Source: Nitrosospira sp.
Lineage (GTDB): Bacteria > Pseudomonadota > Gammaproteobacteria > Burkholderiales > Nitrosomonadaceae
Reading direction: 5' to 3'
Assembly (NCBI GenBank): GCA_013821425.1
Contig: JACDGV010000024.1
Span: 1 to 37,339, forward strand
DNA length: 37,339 bases
The notes under the pieces are model-generated. The model saw nothing but the letters and a program-made list of their open reading frames with translations. It was not told the origin of the DNA and made no database searches. Positions 11,201 to 22,258 of the stretch are shown piece by piece; within the stretch, counting starts at the first letter, position 1; each line of letters begins with the position of its first letter. A program made the translations under genes and the position numbers.

Positions 11201-12497
11201 TTCCCGCAATGAGCTGATTGCCATTTCCCGAAGTGGCGAAGTAGTGATACACGATGACAATGGTCGCGAGCGGGAGCGCCATAAAGCGCCCTATGGCGCG
11301 ACTTTGTTGATCCGGGACGGCGAAATGGTGAAAGCGGGTCAGGTATTGGCGGCCTGGGATCCACACACCCGCCCCATCATTACGGAATACGCCGGTAAAG
11401 TTCGCTTTGAGAACGTGGAAGAAGGGGCGACCGTAGCCAAACAGATAGATGAAGTAACAGGTTTGTCCACACTTGTCGTGATTGATCCGAAGCGGCGTGG
11501 CGTAGTGCAAACCAAGGGATTGCGCCCAATGGTGAAACTGCTGGACGAAGAAGGCAAGGAAATGCGGCTTGCCGGCAGTAATTTGCCTGTGAACATCACT
11601 TTTCAGATCGGTTCTATCATTACCGTCCGGGATGGGCAGCAGGTAAGCGTGGGCGAAGTGCTGGCGCGTATTCCTCAGGAGAGCTCTAAAACCAGAGACA
11701 TTACCGGTGGCTTGCCGCGTGTTGCGGAATTGTTTGAAGCCCGTTCTCCCAAGGATGCCGGCGTGCTGGCGGAGGTGACCGGGATCGTATCCTTCGGCAA
11801 GGATACTAAAGGAAAACAGCGCCTGGTAATTACCGATCTGGACGGTGTATCACATGAGTATCTGATCCCCAAGGAAAAACATGTGACCGCCCACGATGGT
11901 CAAGTAGTAAATAAAGGGGAGAGTATCGTCGATGGACCCGCCGATCCGCACGATATACTGCGTCTGTTAGGCGTAGAAGCGCTTGCCCGTTATATCACTG
12001 ACGAGGTCCAGGATGTATATCGTTTGCAAGGCGTGAAAATCAACGACAAGCACATCGAAGTTATCGTGCGCCAGATGCTGCGCCGCGTGCAGATTGTCGA
12101 TCCCGGGGATACGCGGTTTATCCCGGGGGAGCAAGTGGAGCGGGCAGAGTTGCTGACCGAAAACGAGCAGGCGATAACCGAGGGCAAGAACCCTGCAGCC
12201 TACGAATTTATGCTGCTCGGGATCACCAAGGCGTCGCTGTCTACTGATTCGTTCATTTCTGCGGCTTCCTTCCAGGAAACCACGCGTGTGCTAACAGAAG
12301 CGGCGATTATGGGTAAGAAGGATGATCTGCGTGGCCTCAAAGAAAACGTCATCGTCGGGCGGCTCATTCCCGCTGGCACCGGCCTGACTTTTCACAATGC
12401 GCGCAAGAAGCAGAGGCTGTTGCTGAATACTGGCGAGCATCCTATCCTCAGCGAGGAAGATGCAGGGGAAACGCGAAACAGCGGATATACGGTCTAG
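8271..12497 (+). CDS. rpoC: DNA-directed RNA polymerase subunit beta'
   Basis: Beta' supplies the catalytic magnesium site of RNA polymerase. The 1408-residue product has the N-terminal zinc ribbon ([13 protein letters not shown]...CEKC, near residues 70-88), the catalytic [12 protein letters not shown] motif near residue 457, the bridge/trigger region ([19 protein letters not shown] near 744) and the second zinc site ([11 protein letters not shown], near 900). Length and motifs are typical. CAGGAG precedes the ATG. The gene immediately downstream, 28 bases away, is not a ribosomal gene but an aminotransferase, probably cotranscribed. Confidence 0.99.
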   Translation: MKALLDLFKQVTQKEEFDSIKIGLASPEKIRSWSYGEVKKPETINYRTFKPERDGLFCAKIFGPVKDYECLCGKYKRLKHRGVICEKCGVEVTLSKVRRERMGHIELASPVAHIWFLKSLPSRLGMVLDMTLRDIERVLYFEAYVVTDPGMTPLQRCQLLTDDDYRAKTEEYGDDFRASMGAEGVRDLLSNLNIRLEIENLRREMGTTGSETKMKKISKRLKVLEAFNKSGIKPEWMVLAVLPVLPPELRPLVPLDGGRFATSDLNDLYRRVINRNNRLKRLLELKAPEIIVRNEKRMLQEAVDSLLDNGRRGKAMTGANKRPLKSLADMIKGKGGRFRQNLLGKRVDYSGRSVIVVGPQLKLHQCGLPKKMALELFKPFIFNKLEIMGIASTIKAAKREVENETPVVWDILEDVIREHPVMLNRAPTLHRLGIQAFEPVLIEGKAIQLHPLVCAAFNADFDGDQMAVHVPLSLEAQMECRTLMMSTNNILSPANGEPIIVPSQDIVLGLYYTTREKINARGEGMFFSNISEVSRAYESRVIELNARITIRIREYEFVDGERREKVTRYETTVGRALLSEILPAGLPFPLINKVLKKKEISRLINASFRRCGLRETVIFADKLMYAGFSYATRAGISICLDDMLTPVQKDALIGAAEKEVQEIEIQYTSGLVTQGERYNKVVDIWGRAGDQVAKAMMDQLGVEPIIDPLTGETTKDKKGKPLAQESFNSIYMMADSGARGSAAQIRQLAGMRGLMAKPDGSIIETPITANFREGLNVLQYFISTHGARKGLADTALKTANSGYLTRRLVDVTQDLVVTQDDCGTTNGVLMKALVEGGEIIEALRERILGRVVVDDILHPEDQAVIYPTGVLLDENAVDSIEALGIDEVKVRTPLACETRYGLCAKCYGRDLGRGAPVNVGEAVGVIAAQSIGEPGTQLTMRTFHIGGAASRTAVASQVESKSNGIVRYSPGMRYVTNSRNELIAISRSGEVVIHDDNGRERERHKAPYGATLLIRDGEMVKAGQVLAAWDPHTRPIITEYAGKVRFENVEEGATVAKQIDEVTGLSTLVVIDPKRRGVVQTKGLRPMVKLLDEEGKEMRLAGSNLPVNITFQIGSIITVRDGQQVSVGEVLARIPQESSKTRDITGGLPRVAELFEARSPKDAGVLAEVTGIVSFGKDTKGKQRLVITDLDGVSHEYLIPKEKHVTAHDGQVVNKGESIVDGPADPHDILRLLGVEALARYITDEVQDVYRLQGVKINDKHIEVIVRQMLRRVQIVDPGDTRFIPGEQVERAELLTENEQAITEGKNPAAYEFMLLGITKASLSTDSFISAASFQETTRVLTEAAIMGKKDDLRGLKENVIVGRLIPAGTGLTFHNARKKQRLLLNTGEHPILSEEDAGETRNSGYTV

Positions 12498-12525
12498 GAA
12501 CATTCGGGATTCAAAAATCTGAATT

Positions 12526-13938
12526 ATGCCAATTGATATAAACGCCATAATTGCCGAGACTCGTGGCAAAAACTTCGAACTATACGAAGAACATGTTAAT
12601 CCGGTTTTTGTCAAGGTACTGCGCGTGCTTGGCTTCAACCGCACGTGGGTTCGGGGGGAGGGACCGTATCTTTGGGATGAATCCGGCACACGTTACCTGG
12701 ACTTTTTGACCAATTGGGGCGTCTTCAATTTTGGCCGCCGCCATCCCGCCATTCGTCACGCACTGCAGCAGGTGCTGGACTCGGATTTTCCGGGGTGGGT
12801 TGGTTTCGATGCCCCCCCACTCGCCGCCGCGCTGGCTCGTGAACTGGTAAAGCGCATGTCTCCCGGCCTGGATACTGTTTACTTCAGCAACTCCGGCACC
12901 GAAGCTATCGAAGCAGCTATCAAATTTGCTCGTGCATATACGGGCCGGCCTTCCACGGTTCATCTTGCGAAGGCTTTTCACGGACTGACGATGGGCGCCC
13001 TGTCGCTAAATGGGGAGGCCAGCTTTCGCAGGGGTTTTGAGCCAATGCTCCCGGGGAGCGCGGAATTGAAGCTGGGTGATCTCGCCAGCCTGGAAGCTCG
13101 TCTTTCAATGGGTGACGTGGCCGCTTTCGTCTTGGAGCCAATCCAGGGCAAAGGGGTTAATATCGCCAGTAACGAGTATCTCCTTGGCGCGCAGGATATT
13201 TGCCGTAAATATGGAACCCTGATGGTTTGTGACGAAGTTCAGTCGGGAATGGGGCGCACTGGACGCTTCCTCGCCAGCCAATGGATCGAGGACCTGCGGC
13301 CTGACGTCATTTGTCTGTCGAAAGCACTTTCAGGGGGTTATATTCCGGTAGGCGCAACGATTACGCGCCGCGCGGTCTATGACAGCGTGTACGACGGCAT
13401 GCACCGCGCGATAGTTCATGCTTCGACTTTCGGTATGGGCAATATGGCGATGGCGGCGGGCCTGGCCTCCCTGAGCGTTCTGGACGACGAGCAACTGACT
13501 GAGCGCGCTATGGAGCTCGGGGCGCGTTTTCGCAGCGGTATCGAAGCCATGGTTCCGCGGTTCGAATTTCTGAAGGGTGTTCGTCAGCGTGGCCTCATGA
13601 TTGCGATCGAGTTTGGTCCGCCGGAATCCATGTCGCTACGAGCGGCGTGGACGATGGTGAACAAGATGGATGAAAATCTTTTCGCTCAGGCGATTGTTCT
13701 CCCGCTTCTGGACGATCATCACATCCTTACCCAAGTAGCAGGTCATGCCATACCTATCGTTAAAATCCTGCCTCCGCTGAATATAGGTGAATCCGATGTG
13801 GATTGGTTCCTGGAAGCGCTTGAGGATGTGATGGTAAAGCTGCACAAGTTTCCCGGGCCGGCATGGGAGGTATTAAAGAAGCTGGGCAACCATGCGCTCA
13901 CCGCGAAGCGGCGCGAGAGCCGCGCGACCACTATGTGA
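12526..13938 (+). CDS. Class III PLP-dependent aminotransferase
   Basis: The 470-residue product is a fold-type I, class III aminotransferase (ornithine/GABA aminotransferase family). Visible landmarks are SNSGTEA (121-127, phosphate binding), FHG (151-153, ring stacking), LEPIQGKG (203-210), DEVQSGMGRTGRF (236-248, Asp to the PLP nitrogen) and the Schiff-base lysine in SKALSGG (K266). The N-terminus (EEHVNPVFVKVLRVLGFNRTWVRGEG, residues 21-46, given here only in outline) and overall length recall the hopanoid-associated HpnO aminotransferases more than acetylornithine enzymes, but the substrate cannot be read from sequence. It lies 28 bases after rpoC with a weak ribosome-binding site and is followed by a terminator-like element, so it is probably the last gene of the rpoBC transcript. 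Its presence here departs from the usual rpoC-rpsL order. The family is sure, the substrate unknown. Confidence 0.93.
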   Translation: MPIDINAIIAETRGKNFELYEEHVNPVFVKVLRVLGFNRTWVRGEGPYLWDESGTRYLDFLTNWGVFNFGRRHPAIRHALQQVLDSDFPGWVGFDAPPLAAALARELVKRMSPGLDTVYFSNSGTEAIEAAIKFARAYTGRPSTVHLAKAFHGLTMGALSLNGEASFRRGFEPMLPGSAELKLGDLASLEARLSMGDVAAFVLEPIQGKGVNIASNEYLLGAQDICRKYGTLMVCDEVQSGMGRTGRFLASQWIEDLRPDVICLSKALSGGYIPVGATITRRAVYDSVYDGMHRAIVHASTFGMGNMAMAAGLASLSVLDDEQLTERAMELGARFRSGIEAMVPRFEFLKGVRQRGLMIAIEFGPPESMSLRAAWTMVNKMDENLFAQAIVLPLLDDHHILTQVAGHAIPIVKILPPLNIGESDVDWFLEALEDVMVKLHKFPGPAWEVLKKLGNHALTAKRRESRATTM

Positions 13939-13939
13939 C

Positions 13940-14016
13940 GGGTCCCGACTTTTAGAAAGGGGAGGCTCCGCACAAACCAAAAGATTCACCACAGCCCCGG
14001 TCGGACCCTCTTTTTT
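13940..14016 (+). terminator. Candidate intrinsic terminator after the aminotransferase
   Basis: GGGTCCCGAC (13940-13949) pairs with GTCGGACCC (14000-14008) with one bulged C, and the structure is followed by TC and six T (14011-14016). The loop is long (about 50 bases) but contains GGGG and CCCC blocks that can extend the stem. It would end the rplJL-rpoBC-aminotransferase transcript before the str promoter. Confidence 0.5.
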
Positions 14017-14063
14017 GTCCCGCATCAGTCCCTGCACGTTACTGTAAGCGGAAAGAGTTTGGC

Positions 14064-14092
14064 TTGACAGCGTCGAGTAAACCCCATAGAAT
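14064..14092 (+). promoter_or_regulatory. Sigma-70 promoter of the str operon
   Basis: A perfect -35 TTGACA (14064-14069) and a -10 TAGAAT (14087-14092) are separated by an ideal 17-base spacer, about 115 bases before rpsL. This is the best promoter match in the window and sits where the rpsL-rpsG-fusA-tuf operon should start. Transcription would begin near 14099, leaving a leader of about 107 bases. Confidence 0.75.
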
Positions 14093-14205
14093 TCGCAGTT
14101 TTTTAGCCGCCCTTAAGAACCGAAAAACACGGTGCGGCGGACTCCCGGATATTCGCATCGCCAGCGGGATCGGCGTATCGCGTCCCTGTTTTTTTAGGAA
14201 AAGAA

Positions 14206-14577
14206 ATGCCGACAATCAGCCAGTTAGTACGTAAGCCTCGTGCGGCAAGACGAGTAAAAAGCAAGGTTCCGGCGTTGGGAAACAGTCCCCAAAAGCGCGG
14301 GGTTTGCACCCGCGTCTATACCACTACGCCAAAAAAACCCAACTCTGCTTTGCGCAAGGTCGCGCGGGTGCGGCTGACTAATGGTTTCGAGGTCTCCAGC
14401 TATATTGGCGGGGAAGGACATAATCTGCAGGAACACTCGGTCGTACTCATCCGTGGTGGCCGTGTCAAGGACTTGCCGGGCGTTCGCTATCACACGGTCC
14501 GGGGTAGTCTGGATACTGCCGGAGTGAAAGATCGCAAGCAGAGCCGTTCCAAGTATGGTGCCAAAAAGCCGAAGTAG
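14206..14577 (+). CDS. rpsL: 30S ribosomal protein S12 (uS12)
   Basis: S12 lies at the decoding centre and controls accuracy. The 123-residue product starts [12 protein letters not shown] behind AGGA. K43 (in TPKKPNS) and K88 (in GGRVKDLPG) are both lysine, the streptomycin-sensitive wild-type state. D89, the residue methylthiolated by RimO in E. coli, is present. It is the first gene of the str operon; the 87-base gap before rpsG corresponds to where E. coli S7 binds to regulate the operon. Confidence 0.99.
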   Translation: MPTISQLVRKPRAARRVKSKVPALGNSPQKRGVCTRVYTTTPKKPNSALRKVARVRLTNGFEVSSYIGGEGHNLQEHSVVLIRGGRVKDLPGVRYHTVRGSLDTAGVKDRKQSRSKYGAKKPK

Positions 14578-14664
14578 GCTACGAGCAGTTGAGTGTTTGA
14601 CGCCGGATGGGTCGGACTGAAAAACTTTATCACTTAAGCTGAATAATTACGCCAAGGTCAGAAA

Positions 14665-15135
14665 ATGCCAAGACGGAGAGAAGTTCCAAAACGCGAAATT
14701 TTGCCTGACCCCAAGTACCATAACGCGGAGGTGGCCAAATTCGTTAATGTATTGATGACGCGTGGCAAGAAATCGGTGGCAGAGCGGATTATTTACGGTG
14801 CCATGGACCAGATTCAAAAGAAAACAGGCAAAGACCCGGTAGAAGTATTTACGCAAGCGTTGTCCAACGTGCGTCCCGTGGTTGAAGTAAAAAGCCGTCG
14901 CGTCGGTGGAGCTAATTATCAAGTTCCGGTAGAGGTGCGGTCGATTCGTCGGAATGCTCTGGCAATGCGCTGGCTGCGAGACGCTGCGCGTAAAAGGTCT
15001 GAAAAATCCATGGGCGCACGCTTGGCTGGTGAATTAGCGGAAGCAGCAGAAGGCCGGGGGGGGGCAGTCAAGAAGCGCGAGGAAGTTCATCGTATGGCGG
15101 AGGCCAACAAGGCGTTTGCGCATTACCGGTTCTGA
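14665..15135 (+). CDS. rpsG: 30S ribosomal protein S7 (uS7)
   Basis: S7 nucleates assembly of the 30S head and contacts the E-site tRNA; in E. coli it also represses the str operon. The 156 residues begin [18 protein letters not shown] and end with the usual C-terminal helix [18 protein letters not shown]. The Arg-Gly-Gly of [12 protein letters not shown] is encoded through a run of nine G (15056-15064), and the frame is intact across it. AAGG precedes the ATG. Confidence 0.99.
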   Translation: MPRRREVPKREILPDPKYHNAEVAKFVNVLMTRGKKSVAERIIYGAMDQIQKKTGKDPVEVFTQALSNVRPVVEVKSRRVGGANYQVPVEVRSIRRNALAMRWLRDAARKRSEKSMGARLAGELAEAAEGRGGAVKKREEVHRMAEANKAFAHYRF

Positions 15136-15256
15136 TGGTGACGGTGTTCCGCACCCTTATGTTTGGATCCTGTCTGATTCACCCGATTGAAGGCTGTATT
15201 TCTTAATTCGTCCGGGATTTTGCTCGTGGCGATTCAATTTTTAAGGTTTAAGCACA

Positions 15257-17347
15257 GTGGCAAGAAAAACACCCATTGAACGTTACCGGAATATCGGTGT
15301 AATGGCGCATATAGACGCCGGTAAAACTACGACTACCGAACGCATATTATTTTATACTGGTGTTTCGCATAAGCTTGGCGAGGTTCATGATGGCGCAGCC
15401 ACTATGGATTGGATGGAACAAGAGCAAGAGCGCGGTATTACCATCACTTCAGCTGCTACCACCTGCTTTTGGAAAGGGATGGAAAATAACTATCCCGACC
15501 ATCGTATCAACATCATCGATACCCCCGGCCATGTTGATTTCACTATTGAGGTAGAACGATCTCTGAGGGTGCTGGATGGGGCCTGCACAGTATTCTGCGC
15601 AGTGGGTGGCGTACAGCCCCAGACGGAAACCGTGTGGCGTCAGGCCAATAAATATAAAGTACCGCGTCTTGCTTTTGTCAACAAGATGGACCGCGCCGGG
15701 GCAAATTTCATGCGTGTTTATGAGCAGATCCAAAGTCGGCTCAAGGCTTACCCGGTACCCCTGCAACTACCGATAGGCGCGGAAGATAAGTTTGAGGGGG
15801 TGGTCGATCTGGTCAAGATGAAGGCTATTTACTGGGACGACGCCAGCCAGGGGATGAAGTTTGAAGAACGCGATATTCCAGCCGATTTAATGGATAGTGC
15901 CAAGCAGTGGCGCGAAAAAATGGTGGAAACCGCCGCTGAGGCGAATGAAGAGTTAATGAACAAGTATCTTGAAGAGGGCGATTTGTCCGTTGCCGACATT
16001 AAAAAGGGTTTGCGTATTCGTACTCTCAGCAATGAGATCGTGCCCATGCTGTGCGGTTCGGCATTCAAGAACAAGGGTGTCCAGGCCATGCTCGATGCCG
16101 TGCTCGATTACCTGCCGTCGCCGGTGGATATCCATGCGATCAATGGAGAGAAGGAAAATGGGGAGCACGCCGAACGTCATGCGAACGATGAAGAGCCGTT
16201 TTCGGGGCTGGCATTCAAGATTGCCACCGATCCCTACGTTGGGCAGCTGATTTTTTTCCGGGTGTACTCAGGTGTAGTGTCTTCCGGTGACACGGTCTAT
16301 AACCCCATCAAGGGACGAAAGGAACGGATTGGACGGTTGTTGCAAATGCACGCCAATCAACGCGAGGAAATAAAAGAGGTCCGGGCCGGTGATATAGCGG
16401 CTGCGGTGGGCCTGAAGGAAGCTGTTACCGGCGACACGCTATGCGATCCCAACGACATTATCACGCTGGAACGCATGACGTTTCCAGAGCCGGTGATTCA
16501 TGTTGCAGTGGAGCCAAAGACAAAAGTCGATCAGGAAAAGATGGGGATAGCGTTGAATCGTCTGGCCCAGGAAGATCCGTCTTTCCGTGTTCGCACCGAC
16601 GAGGAGTCAGGCCAAACCATCATTTCGGGTATGGGCGAACTGCATCTGGAGATCATCGTAGACCGGATGAAGCGGGAATTTGGCGTGGAGGCGAATGTGG
16701 GCGCTCCGCAAGTGGCCTATCGAGAAGCCATCAAGAAATTTGTCGAGGTGGAAGGTAAATTCATCAAGCAATCAGGCGGGCGTGGGCAGTACGGGCACGT
16801 CTGGCTCAAGATGGAGCCGAACGAGACTGGAAAAGGTTTCGAATTTGTCGATGCGATCAAGGGCGGAACGGTGCCGCGTGAATATATCCCTGCGGTAGAG
16901 AAAGGCTTGCAGGAGACGCTCCCCAACGGGGTGCTGGCAGGGTTTCCGGTAGTTGACGTCAAGGTTACGCTATTCGATGGCTCCTATCATGATGTCGACT
17001 CCAACGAGAATGCCTTCAAGATGGCGGCCTCGTTCGCGTTCAAGGATGGTATGCGCAAGGCCAATCCGGTACTGCTGGAACCGATGATGGCAGTAGAGGT
17101 GGAGACCCCGGCAGATTTCATGGGTAACGTGGTAGGAGATCTGTCCTCCCGTCGCGGCATGATCCAGGGTATGGATGATTTGCCCGGACTCAAGGTGATA
17201 CGCGCAGAAGTTCCATTGGCGGAAATGTTTGGCTATTCGACTTCGCTGCGGTCCGCGACTCAGGGGAGAGCAACGTATACCATGGAGTTCAAGCATTATT
17301 CTGAAGCACCAAAGAACGTGGCAGAAGCAATTATTAATAAGAAATGA
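15257..17347 (+). CDS. fusA: Elongation factor G
   Basis: EF-G is the GTPase that drives translocation and, with RRF, ribosome recycling. The product is 696 residues from a GTG start ([20 protein letters not shown]). The GTP-binding motifs are AHIDAGKT (18-25), DTPGH (88-92) and NKMD (142-145). The domain IV segment ([15 protein letters not shown]) and domain V ([22 protein letters not shown]) are intact. The length is normal for proteobacterial FusA. It is followed after 24 bases by tuf in the same operon. Confidence 0.99.
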   Translation: MARKTPIERYRNIGVMAHIDAGKTTTTERILFYTGVSHKLGEVHDGAATMDWMEQEQERGITITSAATTCFWKGMENNYPDHRINIIDTPGHVDFTIEVERSLRVLDGACTVFCAVGGVQPQTETVWRQANKYKVPRLAFVNKMDRAGANFMRVYEQIQSRLKAYPVPLQLPIGAEDKFEGVVDLVKMKAIYWDDASQGMKFEERDIPADLMDSAKQWREKMVETAAEANEELMNKYLEEGDLSVADIKKGLRIRTLSNEIVPMLCGSAFKNKGVQAMLDAVLDYLPSPVDIHAINGEKENGEHAERHANDEEPFSGLAFKIATDPYVGQLIFFRVYSGVVSSGDTVYNPIKGRKERIGRLLQMHANQREEIKEVRAGDIAAAVGLKEAVTGDTLCDPNDIITLERMTFPEPVIHVAVEPKTKVDQEKMGIALNRLAQEDPSFRVRTDEESGQTIISGMGELHLEIIVDRMKREFGVEANVGAPQVAYREAIKKFVEVEGKFIKQSGGRGQYGHVWLKMEPNETGKGFEFVDAIKGGTVPREYIPAVEKGLQETLPNGVLAGFPVVDVKVTLFDGSYHDVDSNENAFKMAASFAFKDGMRKANPVLLEPMMAVEVETPADFMGNVVGDLSSRRGMIQGMDDLPGLKVIRAEVPLAEMFGYSTSLRSATQGRATYTMEFKHYSEAPKNVAEAIINKK

Positions 17348-17371
17348 CCGTTACCAGGTAAAGGGACCATC

Positions 17372-18562
<1,191 letters not shown>

Positions 18563-18574
18563 CAAACAGGATCA

Positions 18575-18635
18575 AGGATAGGATTTAAAATTTAGTGCCA
18601 GGTGGCATCGAATCACCAATTCAGAATCCAATCCT
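18575..18635 (+). promoter_or_regulatory. Structured leader of the S10 operon
   Basis: Within the 88-base tuf-rpsJ gap, AGGATAGGATT (18575-18585) pairs with AATCCAATCCT (18625-18635), ten of eleven positions, with one A-A mismatch. Inside it a second hairpin TGCC/GGCA (18596-18599/18604-18607) closes an AGGT loop. The rpsJ ribosome-binding site GAGG (18641-18644) sits just beyond the stem. No T-run follows, so a regulatory or processing element is more likely than a terminator. In E. coli, L4 controls the S10 operon through a leader, but no homology to that leader is claimed. Confidence 0.5.
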
Positions 18636-18650
18636 CACCTGAGGTTGATT

Positions 18651-18959
18651 ATGCAAAGCCAGAAAATTCGTATTCGCCTCAAAGCGTTTGATTACCGGTT
18701 GATTGACAAGTCAGCGATGGAGATCGTAGAAACCGCCAAACGCACCGGTGCGGTGGTCAAGGGCCCTGTGCCATTACCGACGCGTATCGAGCGCTTCGAC
18801 GTATTACGCTCACCTCACGTCAATAAGACGTCACGCGATCAGTTCGAGATTCGAACACATCTGCGCCTGATGGACATCATGGATCCCACCGATAAGACGG
18901 TAGATGCCCTGATGAAACTTGATCTTCCCGCGGGAGTGGATGTAGAAATCAAGCTGTAG
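18651..18959 (+). CDS. rpsJ: 30S ribosomal protein S10 (uS10/NusE)
   Basis: S10 is both a 30S head protein and the NusE antitermination partner that bridges NusG and the ribosome. The 102-residue product starts [19 protein letters not shown] at an ATG with GAGG upstream and contains the [19 protein letters not shown] loop. The in-frame TTG at 18645 is rejected because it adds only two non-conserved residues. It is the first gene of the S10 operon. Confidence 0.98.
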   Translation: MQSQKIRIRLKAFDYRLIDKSAMEIVETAKRTGAVVKGPVPLPTRIERFDVLRSPHVNKTSRDQFEIRTHLRLMDIMDPTDKTVDALMKLDLPAGVDVEIKL

Positions 18960-19077
18960 GTTCGGAAGTAGAACCTTTACTTCAGGGTTTTCCTGGTGAT
19001 AACTCAGGTTCCCGATTCAAAACAAGAGTATATTGCCGGTCAATTGTAATCGGCACCTTTTCGAAAGGGTAATTAAA

Positions 19078-19803
19078 ATGAGTTTAGGACTGGTCGGCCG
19101 CAAGGTAGGCATGACCCGTATTTTTACCGACGATGGCGAAAGCCAACCGGTAACCGTGCTTGACGTGTCTAACAATCGTGTTACGCAAATCAAAACAGAT
19201 GTCACCGATGGTTATTTCGCGGTTCAGGTAACATTCGGGAAGCGTCGCGCTATTCGCGTTAACAAGCCTTCAGTGGGACATTTTGCCAAGGCTGCGGTAG
19301 AAGCTGGCCACGTGCTCAAGGAATTCCGTGTAGCGCAGGAGGCGCTGGACAATCTTGAGCCCGGCGCGGTCGTAGGTCTGGATATTTTCCAGGTTGGCCA
19401 GAAGGTAGATGTAACAGGCACCTCCATCGGCAAGGGCTATGCTGGCGTCATCAAGCGCCACGGTTTTTCCTCAAACCGGGCCAGTCACGGGAATTCCAAA
19501 TCGCATAACGTTCCCGGCTCGATAGGGATGGCCCAGGATCCCGGGCGCGTATTTCCCGGCAAACGCATGTCCGGGCACCTCGGAAACGTACAGCGCACGA
19601 CGCAGAATCTGGAAGTGTTGCGAGTTGATGCGGAGCGCGGCCTGTTGCTCATCAAGGGAGCGATTCCCGGTTCGAGAGGTGGTGACGTGGTGGTACATCC
19701 CAGTGTGAAGACCAGTCGCATCAGCGCAAAGTCCGCAAGCAAGGCGGACGTCAAAACGATGGAAAAAAGCGGCGCAAGACCTGGTCGCAAGGCGGGTGCA
19801 TAA
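19078..19803 (+). CDS. rplC: 50S ribosomal protein L3 (uL3)
   Basis: L3 is an early-assembly protein whose long loop reaches the peptidyl transferase centre. The product is 241 residues, starting [16 protein letters not shown] after GAAAGGG; the in-frame ATG at 19033 is outside the conserved region. The loop reads [20 protein letters not shown]. The glutamine that PrmB methylates in E. coli L3 (GSIGQ) is methionine here, with a glutamine two residues on. The stop codon overlaps the rplD start by one base. Confidence 0.97.
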   Translation: MSLGLVGRKVGMTRIFTDDGESQPVTVLDVSNNRVTQIKTDVTDGYFAVQVTFGKRRAIRVNKPSVGHFAKAAVEAGHVLKEFRVAQEALDNLEPGAVVGLDIFQVGQKVDVTGTSIGKGYAGVIKRHGFSSNRASHGNSKSHNVPGSIGMAQDPGRVFPGKRMSGHLGNVQRTTQNLEVLRVDAERGLLLIKGAIPGSRGGDVVVHPSVKTSRISAKSASKADVKTMEKSGARPGRKAGA

Positions 19804-20423
19804 TGGAACTTCAACTCATAGACGGCGACGGTCAGCCAGGTAGCAGTGTTTCCGCTCCCGATTCATTATTCGGCCGAGAGTACAACGAAGCTTTGATCCA
19901 TCAGGTGGTAACGGCCTACCTTGCCAATGCCCGCAGCGGTAACCGCGCGCAAAAGGGTCGCTCGGATGTCGCCAAATCGACCCGCAAGCCCTGGAGGCAA
20001 AAAGGTACAGGGCGCGCACGCGCCGGATCGGCCTCCAGCCCATTGTGGCGCGGGGGGGGGCAGATATTTCCTAACAGCCCCACGGAGAATTTTAGCCACA
20101 AGGTCAATCGTAAGATGTATCGAGCTGGTATCGGATCCATCCTGTCCCAGCTTGTACGTGAAAACCGTTTGTCGGTGGTGGAGCAGTTCATGGTTGAAGT
20201 GCCAAAGACCAAGGCGTTGGCCCAAAAACTTCAAAACATGGGACTGGAAGAGGTCCTGATTATCACCGAAAACGTCGATGAGAATCTTTATCTCTCGTCG
20301 CGCAACCTGCCACGCGTAAAGGTGGTCGAAGCAGGCTACGCTGATCCGGTCAGCCTTATGCGCTTTGCCAAAGTGCTGGTGACTCGCGGGGCTTTGACGA
20401 AAATGGAGGAAATGCTTGCATGA
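19803..20423 (+). CDS. rplD: 50S ribosomal protein L4 (uL4)
   Basis: L4 lines the peptide exit tunnel and in E. coli represses the S10 operon. The product is 206 residues, with the tunnel loop [15 protein letters not shown] at about residues 62-76 and the WRGGGQIF motif after it, coded through nine consecutive G (20052-20060) without loss of frame. It starts in a TAATG overlap with rplC and ends in an ATGA overlap with rplW, so translation is tightly coupled. The length is usual. Confidence 0.98.
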   Translation: MELQLIDGDGQPGSSVSAPDSLFGREYNEALIHQVVTAYLANARSGNRAQKGRSDVAKSTRKPWRQKGTGRARAGSASSPLWRGGGQIFPNSPTENFSHKVNRKMYRAGIGSILSQLVRENRLSVVEQFMVEVPKTKALAQKLQNMGLEEVLIITENVDENLYLSSRNLPRVKVVEAGYADPVSLMRFAKVLVTRGALTKMEEMLA

Positions 20424-20755
20424 GCGCGCAAACTTACAACCCGGAACGCCTGATGCAGGTGATATTGGCGCCCCAGGTATCCGAGAAGGCGACCTATATA
20501 GCGGAGAAACATAATCACGTCATATTTCGCGTGGCACAGGACGCCACCAAGTCCGAGATCAAAGCGGCCGTGGAGTTGATGTGGAAGGCTCAAAACGTTG
20601 AAGTGAAAAACGTGCGGACAGCCAATATTAAAGGCAAGGAAAAGCGTTTTGGCCGTTTCATGGGGCGCCGCAGCAATTGGAAGAAAGCCTATGTCAGCAT
20701 CAAGGCTGGTCAGGAGATTAATTTTTCCGAAACTGCGCAAGGAGAGGTTAAATAA
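20420..20755 (+). CDS. rplW: 50S ribosomal protein L23 (uL23)
   Basis: L23 sits at the tunnel exit and is the docking site for trigger factor and SRP. The 111-residue product carries the [21 protein letters not shown] segment near residues 20-40 and the conserved [21 protein letters not shown] segment near 70-90. It begins within the rplD stop (ATGA) and ends in a TAATG overlap with rplB. Confidence 0.98.
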   Translation: MSAQTYNPERLMQVILAPQVSEKATYIAEKHNHVIFRVAQDATKSEIKAAVELMWKAQNVEVKNVRTANIKGKEKRFGRFMGRRSNWKKAYVSIKAGQEINFSETAQGEVK

Positions 20756-21588
20756 TGGCACTGGTTAAAGTCAAACCAACCTCTCCGGGCCGTCGCGCAG
20801 TAGTCAAGGTTGTCCACTCGGGATTGCACAAGGGAGCGCCCTTTGCCCGGTTGGTGGAGAAACAAAACCATACCGCTGGACGCAACAACAATGGGCATAT
20901 TACCACTCGCCATATGGGCGGCGGCCATAAACAACATTACCGCATCGTGGATTTTCGCCGTAACAAGGATGGTATAGGGGCCAGGGTTGAGCGATTGGAG
21001 TACGATCCCAATCGGAGTGCGCATCTGGCCTTGCTCTGCTACGCGGATGGCGAGCGCCGCTACATTATCGCCCCACAAGGAGTATCGGCCGGAATGCAAT
21101 TGATGAGCGGTGCGGATGCGCCGATCAAGAACGGAAACGCATTACCGTTACGTAATATTCCCGTAGGCAGTACCATCCACTGCGTGGAAATGATGCCCGG
21201 CAAAGGCGCGCAACTGGCTCGCTCGGCTGGGACATCGGTACAACTCCTTGCGCGCGAGGGTGATTATGCCCAGTTGCGGCTGCGCTCCGGCGAGATCAGG
21301 AAGGTGCATGTCAACTGCCGGGCTACAATTGGCGAAGTTGGAAATGAAGAGCATAATCTTCAGTCAATTGGAAAGGCGGGTGCGCAGCGGTGGCGCGGTA
21401 TCAGGCCAACCGTGCGCGGTGTGGTTATGAATCCCGTAGACCATCCGCATGGCGGAGGAGAGGGAAAGACTGCTGCCGGGCGGCATCCGGTCAGTCCCTG
21501 GGGCACACCCGCCAAGGGTTATCGTACTCGGGCCAATAAGCGTACGGACGGGATGATCGTACGGCGTCGTTATTCAAATAAGGGATAA
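20755..21588 (+). CDS. rplB: 50S ribosomal protein L2 (uL2)
   Basis: L2 is required for subunit joining and peptidyl transferase activity. The 277-residue product begins [19 protein letters not shown] and contains [13 protein letters not shown] (near 222-234), including the histidine important for activity, followed by the basic C-terminal tail that enters rRNA. It overlaps rplW by one base and is followed by rpsS after a six-base gap. Confidence 0.99.
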   Translation: MALVKVKPTSPGRRAVVKVVHSGLHKGAPFARLVEKQNHTAGRNNNGHITTRHMGGGHKQHYRIVDFRRNKDGIGARVERLEYDPNRSAHLALLCYADGERRYIIAPQGVSAGMQLMSGADAPIKNGNALPLRNIPVGSTIHCVEMMPGKGAQLARSAGTSVQLLAREGDYAQLRLRSGEIRKVHVNCRATIGEVGNEEHNLQSIGKAGAQRWRGIRPTVRGVVMNPVDHPHGGGEGKTAAGRHPVSPWGTPAKGYRTRANKRTDGMIVRRRYSNKG

Positions 21589-21594
21589 TTGTTC

Positions 21595-21882
21595 ATGGCA
21601 CGTTCTGTAAAAAAGGGCCCATTTGTTGATTTGCACCTGATCGCCAAGGTGGAGGCCGCGCGTGCAACCAGCGATAAGCGGCCGATCAAAACCTGGTCGC
21701 GGCGTTCGACTGTCCTGCCCGATTTCATCGGGTTGACTATTGCCGTGCATAATGGCAAACAGCATGTCCCGGTATATGTTACCGAGAACATGGTTGGGCA
21801 TAAGCTTGGGGAATTCTCCCATACCCGTACTTTCAAGGGACATTCCGGTGACAGGAAAGCTGCAGCCGGACCCAGGAAATAG
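21595..21882 (+). CDS. rpsS: 30S ribosomal protein S19 (uS19)
   Basis: S19 binds the 30S head with S13 and contacts the A-site region. The 95-residue product starts [15 protein letters not shown] and contains [15 protein letters not shown] and [18 protein letters not shown] at 21595 is chosen over the in-frame TTG at 21589 because it matches the conserved N-terminus. AAGGGA within the end of rplB can serve as ribosome-binding site. Confidence 0.98.
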   Translation: MARSVKKGPFVDLHLIAKVEAARATSDKRPIKTWSRRSTVLPDFIGLTIAVHNGKQHVPVYVTENMVGHKLGEFSHTRTFKGHSGDRKAAAGPRK

Positions 21883-21894
21883 GAATAATCATTT

Positions 21895-22254
21895 ATGCAA
21901 ACAACTGCTGTATTGCGCGGGGTGAGATTGTCCGAACAAAAGGGACGGCTCGTTGCGGATCAGATTCGGGGGTTGCCGGTGGATCGTGCGCTTAACTTGC
22001 TTGCCTTCAGTCCAAAGAAAGGCGCCGTAATCATTCGCAAACTGCTTGAGTCGGCCATCGCGAATGCCGAACATAACGATGGGGCAGACATAGACGAATT
22101 AAAGGTGTCTACGATATATGTGGATCGCGGGTCGTCCATGAAGCGTACCAGTGCTCGAGCCAAAGGACGAGGCAATAGAATCGTCAAGCCAACCTGTCAC
22201 ATTCTCCTTACTGTTGGTGACAAAGCCGGCAATAAAAAACAAGGGCGTACCTAG
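21895..22254 (+). CDS. rplV: 50S ribosomal protein L22 (uL22)
   Basis: L22 spans the large subunit, and its beta-hairpin forms the exit-tunnel constriction with L4. The 119-residue product has the core [22 protein letters not shown] near residues 11-32 and the hairpin ([21 protein letters not shown]) near 83-103, close to typical macrolide-resistance sites, with no deletion seen. AGGAA precedes the ATG. Confidence 0.98.
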   Translation: MQTTAVLRGVRLSEQKGRLVADQIRGLPVDRALNLLAFSPKKGAVIIRKLLESAIANAEHNDGADIDELKVSTIYVDRGSSMKRTSARAKGRGNRIVKPTCHILLTVGDKAGNKKQGRT

Positions 22255-22258
22255 ACAT

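Noticed and set aside
12526-13938. Naming the aminotransferase hpnO
   Set aside because: Resemblance rests on memory of the N-terminal part only; class III substrate cannot be read from motifs.
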